51,287 nucleotides of DNA, from assembly GCA_028279875.1 (NCBI GenBank), contig JANQMU010000152.1, positions 1 through 51,287 of the forward strand, given 5' to 3'. Position 1 is the first letter of the stretch, and each line of letters starts with the position of its first letter. The notes under the pieces are model-generated. The model did no database searches, was not told where the DNA came from, and worked only from the letters and a program-made list of their open reading frames with translations. The position numbers and the translations under genes were made by a program. Source of the DNA: Rhizobiaceae bacterium (GTDB lineage: Bacteria > Pseudomonadota > Alphaproteobacteria > Rhizobiales > Rhizobiaceae). This document shows positions 37,713-46,487 of the stretch, in pieces.

Positions 37713-40325
37713 TCAGCTTTCGACCACTTCCTTGACCGCTGTCGCCAGCTGCTTCAGTGAAAACGGCTTCGGCAGGAAGCCGAATGTGGCGTCTTCCGGC
37801 AGGTTTTTCGCAAAGGCGTCCTCCGCATAGCCCGAAACGAAAATGAACTTCATGTCCGGGTGATCCTTGCGCAATTCGCGCAGCAATGTCGGCCCGTCCA
37901 TTTCCGGCATCACGACATCCGAAACCACGATATCGATGGCGTCGCCGAATTCCTCGATGATCTCAAGCGCCTCGACCCCGGAGGCGGCCTCGTGGACGGT
38001 GTAGCCACGCGTCTCCAGCATGCGCTTGCCGCCGCGGCGAACCGCCTCCTCGTCCTCGACCAGCAGCACCGTCGCCGACCCTGTCAGATCGGTGCGTTCC
38101 CGGTCCTGCTGCGCGACCGCTGCAGATTGCGGGGCGGCGGCGTCCTCCGCAGCGCGGTCGTCGGCGACGGCAGCGTCCGGATCTGCTTGCGAAACGGCTT
38201 CGACATGGCGCGGCAGATAGATGCGAAACGTGGTGCCCTTGTCGATCTGCGAATCCGGATAAATATAGCCGCCCGATTGCTTGATGATCCCATAGACCAT
38301 CGACAGGCCGAGACCGGTGCCCTTGCCGACATCCTTGGTGGTGAAGAACGGCTCGAATATCTTGTCCAGAAGGTCCGGTTCGATGCCGGTGCCCTCGTCG
38401 GCAACCTCGATCAGCACATAATCGGCAACGTCCATGCCGCGATGGTTGAGCGCTTCGATCTCGTCCGCTGCGACATTCGACGTCCGGATCTTGACGGTGC
38501 CGCCTTCCGGCATCGCGTCCCGGGCGTTGACCGCCAGGTTGATGATCACCTGTTCGAACTGGCCGAGATCGGTTTTGACGGGCCACAGATCCTTACCGAA
38601 CTCGATATCGAGCTTGACATGGGTGCCGGTCAGCCGGTCGACCAGCATGCGAAGGTCGCCGATGACATCGGTCATGGAAAGCACCGTCGGGCGCATGGTC
38701 TGCTTGCGCGAGAAGGCCAGCAATTGCCGCACCAGAACGGCGGCGCGATTGGCGTTGCGCTTGATCTCCATCAAGTCCGCGAAGCTGGAATCGGACGGAC
38801 GCAGGGACAAAAGCAGATGGTCCGCCGACAAAAGGATGGCCGTCAGGACATTGTTGAAGTCATGTGCGATGCCGCCGGCCAGCGTGCCGACGGCATTCAT
38901 CTTCTGGGTCTGCGCCATCTGACCTTCCAGCGCCTTCTGTTCGGTCATCTCGACGGCGTAGATGATGGCGACCTCCTCGCTCTCGCCGCTGTCGACGACC
39001 GCGGTGACGTAGAACCGGAAGAACCGGTCGCTGTCGGCCGCATGGCGCGTATCGACCGGATCGATATCGCCCTGGCCATCCCGGGCGGCATCGAGCGCCT
39101 GCTCGAATTTTGGCCGATCACCCTCATGGATCACCATGTGGAAGGGGCTTCCCCTCTCCAGATCGTCGCGCGACACGGCCGCCGAGAACATCTTCAGAAA
39201 AGGCGCGTTGGTCCGCAGGATCTGGCCGTTCCCGTCGACGGAGGCGATCGCCATCGGCGTATTGTTGAAAAAGCGCGTAAAGCGCATTTCCGCGGCCGCC
39301 GTGGTGTTCTCGCTGTCGACCTCGCCGGACCGCATCAGCACGATCGTCCGGCTCTCGCCCGGCGCGCCGTCGCGGGTCGCGCTGACCCGGTGCACGAGCC
39401 GCACCGGAAGGCTCTTGCCGTCCTGGCGCCGCATATCGAGATCGAGCGTTGCAGTCTTGTTCAGTCCCGGCGCGGCCTGAACAGATTCAATCAGCGCCAT
39501 GCCTTCCCCGGCGATCAGGTCCTTCAGCGCGATGGTTCCGGGCGAAAATGCGGTCAGATCGAGGCCGATCCAGTCGGCAAGCGTGGCATTGATATAGGCG
39601 ACATCACCGTGATTGCCGGTCGACAGAAAGCCGGCCGGGGCGTGGTCGAGATAGTCGATGGCGTGCTGCAGTTCCTTGAAGAAGCGCTCCTGATCCTCGC
39701 GTTCGGCCGTGATGTCCGACAATTGCCAGGCCTGCAGTTTCTCGCCGCCGCCGCCAAGGTCGAGCAGCCGCGCGCGCAGGCGGTACCAGCGCGGCCCGAC
39801 CGGCGTGTCTGTCTGGTCGCCGAGCCCGTTGAGCAGCCGGAATTCCTCCTGTCCCTCCTTGCCCTCGCGTATCCGGTTGGTCAGCCGGTACACCGCTTCG
39901 GCGGCCTGATTGTCGCGCGAGAAAATTGCCTCGATGGACAGAATGTCGTTGGGGCCGGCCGCGCCAATCAACGTGGCGTAGGTCCGGTTGGCGTAAACGA
40001 CGCGACCCTTGCTGTCGATGACGACCGTGCCTTCGGGATGTCCGTCGATGAACAGCCTCGAGAGCTCGTCGCCGCCCGCCCTCGGCATGATCTGCACAAA
40101 GCCGATGAACGTCGAAACCAGATAGAATATCCCGACCATGGCGAGAATGCCCAGCAGGCCGAGACCGAAATTAGGGTCAACCCGACCCTCCAGATAGACA
40201 AAGGCGATGGCGGCGACCACCAGCACGATCGCCAGGACAATCAGACGAATGACCGTGCCCGGCTTTGAGTGTCGGTCTATCACCGGCGTCGGATAGCGAC
40301 CATCCGACTGGCTCTTCCGCGCCAT
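37713..40325 (-). CDS. cckA: Cell-cycle hybrid histidine kinase CckA
   Basis: An 870-residue membrane kinase. Two helices (about residues 25-46 and 53-78) precede three PAS-type segments, the HisKA domain with phospho-acceptor His488 (GGIAHDFNN), an ATPase domain (EVADEGTGIEPDLLDKIFEPFFTTKDVGKGTGLGLSMVYGI), and a receiver with Asp803 (VVSDVVMPEMDGPTLL). It passes phosphate through ChpT to CtrA, controlling cell-cycle and flagellar genes in alphaproteobacteria. ATG 40325 is chosen because the conserved N-terminus (MARKSQSDGRYPTPVID) starts there; a dyad lies just upstream. Confidence 0.96.
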   Translation of the reverse strand: MARKSQSDGRYPTPVIDRHSKPGTVIRLIVLAIVLVVAAIAFVYLEGRVDPNFGLGLLGILAMVGIFYLVSTFIGFVQIMPRAGGDELSRLFIDGHPEGTVVIDSKGRVVYANRTYATLIGAAGPNDILSIEAIFSRDNQAAEAVYRLTNRIREGKEGQEEFRLLNGLGDQTDTPVGPRWYRLRARLLDLGGGGEKLQAWQLSDITAEREDQERFFKELQHAIDYLDHAPAGFLSTGNHGDVAYINATLADWIGLDLTAFSPGTIALKDLIAGEGMALIESVQAAPGLNKTATLDLDMRRQDGKSLPVRLVHRVSATRDGAPGESRTIVLMRSGEVDSENTTAAAEMRFTRFFNNTPMAIASVDGNGQILRTNAPFLKMFSAAVSRDDLERGSPFHMVIHEGDRPKFEQALDAARDGQGDIDPVDTRHAADSDRFFRFYVTAVVDSGESEEVAIIYAVEMTEQKALEGQMAQTQKMNAVGTLAGGIAHDFNNVLTAILLSADHLLLSLRPSDSSFADLMEIKRNANRAAVLVRQLLAFSRKQTMRPTVLSMTDVIGDLRMLVDRLTGTHVKLDIEFGKDLWPVKTDLGQFEQVIINLAVNARDAMPEGGTVKIRTSNVAADEIEALNHRGMDVADYVLIEVADEGTGIEPDLLDKIFEPFFTTKDVGKGTGLGLSMVYGIIKQSGGYIYPDSQIDKGTTFRIYLPRHVEAVSQADPDAAVADDRAAEDAAAPQSAAVAQQDRERTDLTGSATVLLVEDEEAVRRGGKRMLETRGYTVHEAASGVEALEIIEEFGDAIDIVVSDVVMPEMDGPTLLRELRKDHPDMKFIFVSGYAEDAFAKNLPEDATFGFLPKPFSLKQLATAVKEVVES

Positions 40326-40343
40326 CAGTGTCCCCTTGAAGCG

Positions 40344-40363
40344 AACATGATTCCCCTCATGTT
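40344..40363. promoter_or_regulatory. Dyad upstream of cckA
   Basis: The inverted repeat AACATGA-N6-TCATGTT lies 18 bases upstream of the cckA start. Three GANTC sites (40349-40353, 40375-40379, 40512-40516) lie in this region. It is a candidate operator or mRNA structure; the binding factor is unknown. Confidence 0.5.
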
Positions 40364-40654
40364 TCGTTTCGTTTGAATCATATTCCTCGGCACAAGGAAA
40401 GGGACGCCGGCGCGAAGGCTGCAAATTGCCGTGAATTACCGAAGAAATGGCGTTGGCCGTCCGTGGCGGCCGGAAAAGTACCGTCACGCGGAGGGCATCG
40501 GGCATCGTGCCGATTCCGTTTCGCGGTTCGGTAACTGTGTGTTACTCAGAAATTGCGGGCCGCTGCGCTTGCATGCGCCCTGATCGCCCTCTACCCTTTT
40601 GAAGGGGCGAGCGTCGGCGCATTGCCGGCAGACAATGGCAGGAAAGCTATAGCA
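40364..40654. other. Divergent region cckA / FliO-domain gene
   Basis: With the dyad this 329-base gap holds the promoters for both genes. I saw GANTC motifs but no CtrA box or clear -35/-10 pair. Confidence 0.4.
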
Positions 40655-41833
40655 ATGGGTGAAACGCTTACGGGCACGGACGGAATGTCCCTTGAAACCA
40701 TGGCACTGATCGCCGGGGCCATTGTCGTCTGTCTTGCCCTGATCTTCTGGTTCGTGCGGCGGCGGGGCCACATGATCTTCATGCGCGGCGGAGGCAACCG
40801 TCAGCCCCGGCTGGCGGTTCTGGATGCAGCGGCTGTGGATTCGCGCCGCCGGCTTGTGCTGGTGCGCCGCGATCACGTCGAACATCTGATCCTGATCGGC
40901 GGACCGAGCGATATCGTTGTGGAAAGCGGGATCGGCCGCTCGGCCGCGGCCCAGGCCAAACAGGCCGCCAAGGTGGCGGCAAAGGCAGCGGCAAAGGCCA
41001 ACCAGGAGAAACGGCCGGCCAGCGAACCCGCCACGCCGCCGCAAAAGCCAGCCCCCGTCGCAGCGACCGAACCGGCCAAACCGGCCGCAAAACCGGCCGC
41101 CGAGGCAAAACCGGCAGACAGCGTATCCACCGCGGCCGGCAAGGCCGAAGCGGGTGCCGGCAGCCTGCCGGGCGCGTCCGAAGCGCCGAAACGGCCCGAA
41201 CCTGCCCGCCCGGAACCGGCAAAACCTGCATCCGCCGTGGCGGCAACCTCCGCCGCCGGTGCAGCAGCCGCGGTCAGTGCGCAGGGAACCGATGGAAATG
41301 GCGGACAGGCGCCGGTCGAGCAGACATCGACCGCCGCCAAAGTGGCGGCAGCCGAGCCGGACCGGCCGGAAACAGTCGGGGACGCCCCGCAGCAGAGCGC
41401 GGCCATGAAGAGCGAATTCGAAGATGCGCTGGAGGCGGCCCGCGATCTGGTGATGCCCGACACGGGCGATGGAGCGGATGATAAATCCGCAGCACCAGAG
41501 CAGTCAGCCAGTCCTGCCCGCACAGTACCGGCGCCGGAGCCGATCGATCCGGTCCCCGCGCCGCCACCGCCGCCGGAGCCTGCCGTGGCCTCGACCGAGC
41601 CCGAGCAGGCGAAAACGGGACCGATTGCCGCCGCAGCCGATGAACTCATTGCCGATTTCGACCGGGTTCTCGAGGCCGAAATGAGCAACACCGACGAAAA
41701 GAAGGTCGTCGAGTTCGAGCCACCGCAGACGCAGCCGCCCGCCAAGGCAAAGCAGCCGACAGAAAGCCACGATGTCGCGTCGCTGGAAGACGAAATGAAG
41801 AAGCTGCTCGGCGACCTGTCGGTCAAACAATAA
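40655..41833 (+). CDS. FliO-domain membrane protein with long Ala/Pro-rich tail
   Basis: A 392-residue protein. One membrane span lies around residues 12-35, then the FliO-like domain (PRLAVLDAAAVDSRRRLVLVRRDHVEHLILIGGPSDIVVE). Next is a long, low-complexity Ala/Pro/Lys region of about 200 residues, and an acidic C-terminal helix (VASLEDEMKKLLGDLSVKQ). FliO is normally a small flagellar export-assembly factor of about 100 residues. No other flagellar gene is seen, so its role may differ from the textbook one. It is divergent from cckA. The start ATG 40655 fits the start of the first helix. Confidence 0.78.
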   Translation: MGETLTGTDGMSLETMALIAGAIVVCLALIFWFVRRRGHMIFMRGGGNRQPRLAVLDAAAVDSRRRLVLVRRDHVEHLILIGGPSDIVVESGIGRSAAAQAKQAAKVAAKAAAKANQEKRPASEPATPPQKPAPVAATEPAKPAAKPAAEAKPADSVSTAAGKAEAGAGSLPGASEAPKRPEPARPEPAKPASAVAATSAAGAAAAVSAQGTDGNGGQAPVEQTSTAAKVAAAEPDRPETVGDAPQQSAAMKSEFEDALEAARDLVMPDTGDGADDKSAAPEQSASPARTVPAPEPIDPVPAPPPPPEPAVASTEPEQAKTGPIAAAADELIADFDRVLEAEMSNTDEKKVVEFEPPQTQPPAKAKQPTESHDVASLEDEMKKLLGDLSVKQ

Positions 41834-41857
41834 GCGGCGTTCCGTCAGGAACGCCGC
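41834..41857. terminator. Perfect inverted repeat between convergent genes
   Basis: GCGGCGTTCC-GTCA-GGAACGCCGC, a perfect ten-base stem right after the FliO-domain stop, before the dksA stop. No long T-run follows, so termination is inferred. It is symmetric and may work both ways. Confidence 0.65.
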
Positions 41858-41892
41858 TCTCAGTCAGGTTTCTATTATATGCGCCGCACAGG

Positions 41893-42312
41893 CTATTCGT
41901 CGCGATACACCTTTTCGCGCCGCTCGTGGCGTTCCTGCGCCTCGATCGACAGTGTCGCGATCGGCCGGGCATCGAGCCTCTTCAGGCTGATGGGCTCACC
42001 GGTTTCCTCGCAATAGCCATAGGTGCCGTCGTCGATCCTTCTGAGCGCCGCGTCGATCTTTGAAATCAGTTTCCTCTGCCGGTCCCGCGCCCGCAATTCA
42101 ATCGCCCGATCCGTTTCGGAAGAGGCCCTGTCGGCAATATCGGCGTGATTTGCGTTGTCTTCCTGCAGATGCCCCAGTGTTTCGCGCGCTTCACGCAGAA
42201 TCTCGTTTTTCCAGGCATTCAGTTTCGCGCGAAAATAAGCCCGCTGCTTGGAACTCATGAACACCTCGTCATCCGAGGGGACATAGGAACCAAGATCAAT
42301 TCGTTCATTCAT
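41893..42312 (-). CDS. dksA: DksA/TraR family transcription factor
   Basis: A 139-residue protein that binds RNA polymerase's secondary channel to mediate the stringent response with ppGpp. The coiled-coil tip motif DxxDxA (residues 58-63) is intact. The zinc finger keeps only Cys101 (YGYCEETGEPI); the other three positions hold Thr, Ser and Ala. Such cysteine-poor forms are usual in alphaproteobacteria. ATG 42312 is chosen from a GAGGA ribosome site. Confidence 0.95.
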   Translation of the reverse strand: MNERIDLGSYVPSDDEVFMSSKQRAYFRAKLNAWKNEILREARETLGHLQEDNANHADIADRASSETDRAIELRARDRQRKLISKIDAALRRIDDGTYGYCEETGEPISLKRLDARPIATLSIEAQERHERREKVYRDE

Positions 42313-42722
42313 GGTGATTCCTCGGTAGCAGTGCGTTTTTGGCGTGTGTATAGCCAGACCGGCGGCACGACACAAGACGGAAAAACATATTTGGATCAGA
42401 ATTTCGTGACCGAGGAATTTCGGTTAAACATCTAATTTATATTGTGATTTTGCTTCGCAATATGACAGTTTCCACAGATGGATCGCCGCCGATACGCGCT
42501 ATTTGCCAAGGCGCGGGATTCACCGTTTGCGCAGCGCCGGAGAGCGGCAAAAGACCTGCCCCGCAGCACATGTCATCGCCCAATGGGAACACCTGGCGGC
42601 GCGTTCTGCGGGCCGGTATTCGTCACATTTTTTGTCCTTCGCATCATTGCCGGCTTGCAGTATCTGCCCGCGGCTGGAATGGTATCAGACAGCGATTGCA
42701 TCACCTGCCAATTGGACAAGCC
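42313..42722. other. Long gap between dksA and sixA
   Basis: About 410 bases. It must hold the dksA promoter and perhaps that of sixA. At 42439-42463 is an RNA-type hairpin, ATATTGTG/CGCAATAT with a 9-base loop and one G-U pair. An open frame in phase with sixA covers part of it, but no homology starts there. No gene is seen. Confidence 0.4.
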
Positions 42723-43262
42723 ATGGGCAAAACCGAAAAGATCCTCCTGCTTCGTCATGCACATGCTGCCTGGGCCCGGCCCGGCATGCGTGACTTCGAC
42801 CGGCCGCTGGACGCCCGCGGCGTCGCCGACGCCGGTCTTATCGGCAAAGCCATGGCGATGGCGGAACTCCAGCCCGACATCGTCCTGTGCTCGCCGGCAA
42901 GGCGCTGTGTGCAGACCTGCGACATCGTGGCCGGCGCCCTGCCCGAGCCCGCGGATGTAAGCTGGATTGAGGCTCTCTACAGCAGCAGCCACGATTTCTA
43001 CCTGCAACTGCTCCTGGAACAGGTGGCCGCAACAGTGCTCCTCATCGGTCACAACCCGATGATGGAAGACACGGCCCGGGCGCTCACCCGCACCGCCGAG
43101 GCGTGGCCCGCGCGACGCCTGCAGAAAGGGTATCCGACCGCCGGAGTGGCGATTATCGACATGTCCACTTTGACGGACCAGACACCCTATGGCGGGCATC
43201 TGTCGGAGTTTCTGACCCCGAAACGTCTGAAGAAGCAGCAGGAAGGTAAACATCGGCGTTGA
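42723..43262 (+). CDS. sixA: SixA-type phosphohistidine phosphatase
   Basis: A 179-residue histidine phosphatase superfamily member. The catalytic Arg11-His12 are in ILLLRHAHAAWARP, and VLLIGHNPMMEDTARAL has the second His110. SixA removes phosphate from phosphohistidine in phosphorelay proteins or EIIANtr. Here it lies in the vicinity of cckA, but the target is unknown. ATG 42723 is taken because the motif follows at once. Confidence 0.88.
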   Translation: MGKTEKILLLRHAHAAWARPGMRDFDRPLDARGVADAGLIGKAMAMAELQPDIVLCSPARRCVQTCDIVAGALPEPADVSWIEALYSSSHDFYLQLLLEQVAATVLLIGHNPMMEDTARALTRTAEAWPARRLQKGYPTAGVAIIDMSTLTDQTPYGGHLSEFLTPKRLKKQQEGKHRR

Positions 43263-43401
43263 CCATCCTGAATCGAAATCCGAAGACCATACCACAACCC
43301 GCTGAAATCATGCCATTTTAAATGCCCTGCGATCAAGCCGCTTGAATGCGGTGCGCGGCGATTCCATATGAAACCGGGACTGGAACAACAACAGGTGAGA
43401 A

Positions 43402-44874
43402 TTGGCGTCGTCGCTTAGCCGCATTTCCGATGAAGCGCTGATCACGCTCGACAATCTGGCCGATCGCGCCGGAAATCTGGTTCGCCCGACGATGCGCTTC
43501 GGTGTGACCGGGCTGTCGCGGGCCGGAAAAACCGTTTTCATCACCGCCCTCGTCCATAATCTGCTGCATGGCGGCCGGCTGCCGCTTTTCCGGGCCCAGA
43601 GCGATGGCCGCATCGCGTCGGCCCGTCTGGAGCCGCAACCCGATGATGGCGTCCCGCGCTTTCAGTACGAAGACCATGTGGCAGCGCTGATCGAAGACCG
43701 CATCTGGCCGCAATCGACACGGGCCATTTCCGAACTGCGGCTGACCATCGAGTATGAATCGGCCAGTGCCTGGAGCCGGATGTTTTCCAGCGGCAAGCTG
43801 ACCCTCGACATTGTGGACTATCCGGGCGAATGGTTGCTTGATCTGCCCCTGCTGCGGCAGAATTATCGCACCTTCAGCGCTACGGCCCTCGACCTTGCAC
43901 GCTCGCCAGCCCGCGCCGATCTGGCGGCGCGGTGGCTATCGCCGGCCTCGCAGCTTGGCCCCGGGATGGTCGCGGACGAAACCCGGGCACGCGAGTTAGC
44001 GGCGCTGTTCTCCGATTATCTGCGGGCCTGCAGAAGCGACGAACGGGCGCTTTCCACCCTGCCCCCCGGGCGTTTTTTGATGCCCGGTGATCTCGAAGGC
44101 TCTCCGGCGCTGACCTTTTGCCCGATGCCCGACCTGCCGCCCGGCCCGGCCCCGAGCGGCTCGCTGTGGGCCATGATGGAGCGTCGTTTCGAGGCCTATA
44201 AGAGCCTCGTCGTCAAGCCGTTCTTCCGTGAACATTTCGCTCGCCTCGACCGGCAGATCATCCTGGTCGACGCCATGCAGGCAATGAATGCCGGACCGGA
44301 AGCCGTGCAGGATCTCGAGCGCGCGCTGGTCGACATCCTCTCCTGTTTCAGGCCCGGCCGGAACAACCTGCTGACGTCATGGTTCTCCCGACGCATCGAC
44401 CGGGTGCTGGTCGGCGCCACCAAGGCCGACCATCTGCACCATGAGAGCCATGACCGGCTGGAGGCGATTGTCGGACGTCTGGTGGAACGGGCCACACAGC
44501 GGGCCGGCTATGCCGGTGCCGACATCGAGGTTCTGGCGCTTGCCGCGGTGCGGGCAACCCGCGAGGGCAGCAGCGGCCAGGGCAAGAGCAAACTGCCGCT
44601 GATCGTCGGCACACCGCTCAAGGGGGAGACGATCGATGGTGAGACCTTTGACGGCGAGACCAAAACCGGCATTTTTCCGGGCGATCTCCCGGAAAACGCC
44701 GATCTGTTCTTCAAGCAGCTCGGCTCCGGCAAGCCGCAGGACCGCCCGCATCTGAATTTTGTCCGCTTCAGGCCACCGCCGCTGGAAAAAACGACGGAAG
44801 GCATCTCGCTCTCCCTGCCGCATATCAGGCTCGACCGGGCGTTCGAATTCCTGTTCGGAGACTGGCTCGCATGA
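43402..44874 (+). CDS. ycjX: YcjX family GTP-binding protein
   Basis: A 490-residue P-loop protein. Walker A is GLSRAGKT (residues 37-44); IVDYPGEWLLDLPLL is a switch-like segment and VLVGATKADHLHHESHDRL the nucleotide specificity region. YcjX and YcjF are usually coupled and linked to envelope stress. The start is a TTG at 43402 after AGGTGAGAA. Near residue 410 is a short tandem repeat, GET-I/F-DGET. It overlaps the YcjF gene by four bases (ATGA). Confidence 0.9.
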   Translation: MASSLSRISDEALITLDNLADRAGNLVRPTMRFGVTGLSRAGKTVFITALVHNLLHGGRLPLFRAQSDGRIASARLEPQPDDGVPRFQYEDHVAALIEDRIWPQSTRAISELRLTIEYESASAWSRMFSSGKLTLDIVDYPGEWLLDLPLLRQNYRTFSATALDLARSPARADLAARWLSPASQLGPGMVADETRARELAALFSDYLRACRSDERALSTLPPGRFLMPGDLEGSPALTFCPMPDLPPGPAPSGSLWAMMERRFEAYKSLVVKPFFREHFARLDRQIILVDAMQAMNAGPEAVQDLERALVDILSCFRPGRNNLLTSWFSRRIDRVLVGATKADHLHHESHDRLEAIVGRLVERATQRAGYAGADIEVLALAAVRATREGSSGQGKSKLPLIVGTPLKGETIDGETFDGETKTGIFPGDLPENADLFFKQLGSGKPQDRPHLNFVRFRPPPLEKTTEGISLSLPHIRLDRAFEFLFGDWLA

Positions 44875-45995
44875 CGACGAAGCGCCGAAAACCCAGATCC
44901 GTGCCGATGGCCGAGGATCCACCAAAACCGCCGCCCGAACCCGTCAAGGCACGGGCGGTCAAAACCAGGCCGCGACCTCCGTCCTATGTCGCCGAAGCGG
45001 ACGCGATCGTCGAGGATCAACACGACCCGTTCACGCCGGATGCCTCAGGCGGATCGGATCCCGGCGCAAAGGACGGAGACATTGCGGCAATCGACGCGCT
45101 GACGCCGGATATCGCAAAACCGCGCCGGCGGCGCCTGTCCTTCGGCAAGATCGCGGCAGCGGCGTTCGGTCTGCTGTTTTCGCTGATTTTCGCGATCTGG
45201 ATCGACGGTCTTATTCAGTCCTATTTCGCCCGCGCGGCCTGGCTCGGCTGGACGGCAACGGCACTGGCCGCCATCGGTGGCCTGTCCCTCATCATCATCG
45301 TTGCCCGGGAAATCACATCGCTGCTGCGGCTCGACAGTGTGCAATCCATCAAGGCGCTGGCCGAAACCGCCGTGCGACAGAAAAACCCCGCAAAAGCCCG
45401 CATGGTTCTGTCGCGGTTGAAAGCGCTGTTTTCGACGCGTCCGGAAACCGCCCGCGACCGGGCCCGCCTCGCCGAACTGGATGGCGAGATCATCGACGGT
45501 CCGCATCTGGTCGATCTCGCCGAAATCACCCTGTTGCAGCCGCTGGACAAAGAGGCACGGCAACTGATCCTCGGCGCATCGAAACGGGTCTCGGTCGTCA
45601 CCGCTCTCAGCCCCCGCGCCCTGGTGGATATCGGCTATGTCCTGTTTGAGGCGGTGCGCCTCATCCGCCGCCTCGCCCTGCTCTACGGCACGCGGCCCGG
45701 TGCGCTGGGGATGGTCCGTTTGACGCGCGATGTTATCGGCCATCTCGCCGTGACCGGCTCGATCGCCATCGGCGACGGCGTCGTGCAGCAGCTTCTCGGC
45801 CACGGCCTCGCCACCAAACTGTCGGCCAGACTCGGCGAAGGCGTCATCAATGGATTGATGACCGCACGCATAGGCATTTCGGCGATGGACCTGTGCCGCC
45901 CCTTGCCGTTTCGCGCCACCAAAAGGCCAGGCATCGGTGAATTTGTCGGCGATCTGACCCGCCAGGCGGCCGGTGCCGGAAAGGCCAAATCCTGA
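44871..45995 (+). CDS. ycjF: YcjF family (DUF697, TIGR01620) inner membrane protein
   Basis: A 374-residue protein. It has a Pro- and charge-rich N-terminal tail, two membrane spans (about residues 92-113 and 124-146), and a C-terminal DUF697 region with ASKRVSVVTALSPRALVDIGYVLFEAVRLIRRLALLYGTRPG. It partners the preceding P-loop protein. The start overlaps the ycjX stop, so the two are made together. The function is not established. Confidence 0.9.
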   Translation: MTTKRRKPRSVPMAEDPPKPPPEPVKARAVKTRPRPPSYVAEADAIVEDQHDPFTPDASGGSDPGAKDGDIAAIDALTPDIAKPRRRRLSFGKIAAAAFGLLFSLIFAIWIDGLIQSYFARAAWLGWTATALAAIGGLSLIIIVAREITSLLRLDSVQSIKALAETAVRQKNPAKARMVLSRLKALFSTRPETARDRARLAELDGEIIDGPHLVDLAEITLLQPLDKEARQLILGASKRVSVVTALSPRALVDIGYVLFEAVRLIRRLALLYGTRPGALGMVRLTRDVIGHLAVTGSIAIGDGVVQQLLGHGLATKLSARLGEGVINGLMTARIGISAMDLCRPLPFRATKRPGIGEFVGDLTRQAAGAGKAKS

Positions 45996-46007
45996 TCGAA
46001 TGGTCTC

Positions 46008-46304
46008 TCAGGTCTGCGCGACGCCGAGACAGCACTCTTCGGTCAGATAGTCCACGAGATCCGACACCGCGTCATAATTGGCAAAATTGCGGATTTCCCG
46101 GCCGCGACGACCTTGCCGCACCAGCCCGGCGTCAACCAGTGCTGACAGGTGGTGCGCCAGCGTCGAGGCCGGAATTTCAAGGTGCCGGCCGATCGCGCCG
46201 ACATTCAGCCCGTCGTCACCAGCCCTGACAAGCAGCCGGAACACGGAAAGCCGGGCATCATGGCCCAGCGCCGAAAGCGATTTGGCGGCGGTCGCTGTAT
46301 TCAT
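46008..46304 (-). CDS. ArsR-type metalloregulator with vicinal C-terminal cysteines
   Basis: A 98-residue winged-helix protein: SLSALGHDARLSVFRLLVRAG, IPASTLAHHLSALVDAGLV (recognition helix) and GREIRNFANYDAVSDLVDYL. It ends EECCLGVAQT; the cysteine pair 91-92 recalls the As(III) site of the Acidithiobacillus ferrooxidans ArsR. No ars or efflux gene is nearby. A small dyad GATA-N5-TATC lies upstream (46313-46325). It is divergent from the secreted-protein gene. Confidence 0.9.
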   Translation of the reverse strand: MNTATAAKSLSALGHDARLSVFRLLVRAGDDGLNVGAIGRHLEIPASTLAHHLSALVDAGLVRQGRRGREIRNFANYDAVSDLVDYLTEECCLGVAQT

Positions 46305-46424
46305 GGGCGAAAGATAGTCAGTATCCTGTTTTCGTCAATCTCATAGCAACTCGCTCAAGCACCGCGGCAAAAAACGGCGGATTTCCTTCGATGGCATCGT
46401 CTGTTAATATCGGTGGAACCGTTT

Positions 46425-46443
46425 TCAACCGGCCCTTAACCAT
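46425..46443 (+). promoter_or_regulatory. CtrA-like box
   Basis: TCAA-N7-TTAACCAT on the plus strand, 45 bases before the secreted-protein start. It matches TTAA-N7-TTAA in seven of eight core bases, and the CCAT extension is present. Confidence 0.5.
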
Positions 46444-46487
46444 TTCAGTTGATGGTGGGCCGTCGTCAAATCGTTGCGAGCCATCTC

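Noticed and set aside
37860..40268. 802-codon open frame on the plus strand opposite cckA
   Set aside because: It lies fully antisense to a well-conserved kinase, has no homology or ribosome site, and its biased composition is that of a shadow frame in GC-rich DNA.
42444..42722. Upstream extension of the sixA frame (93 codons)
   Set aside because: The phosphatase motif begins right after ATG 42723, and the upstream part has no domain.
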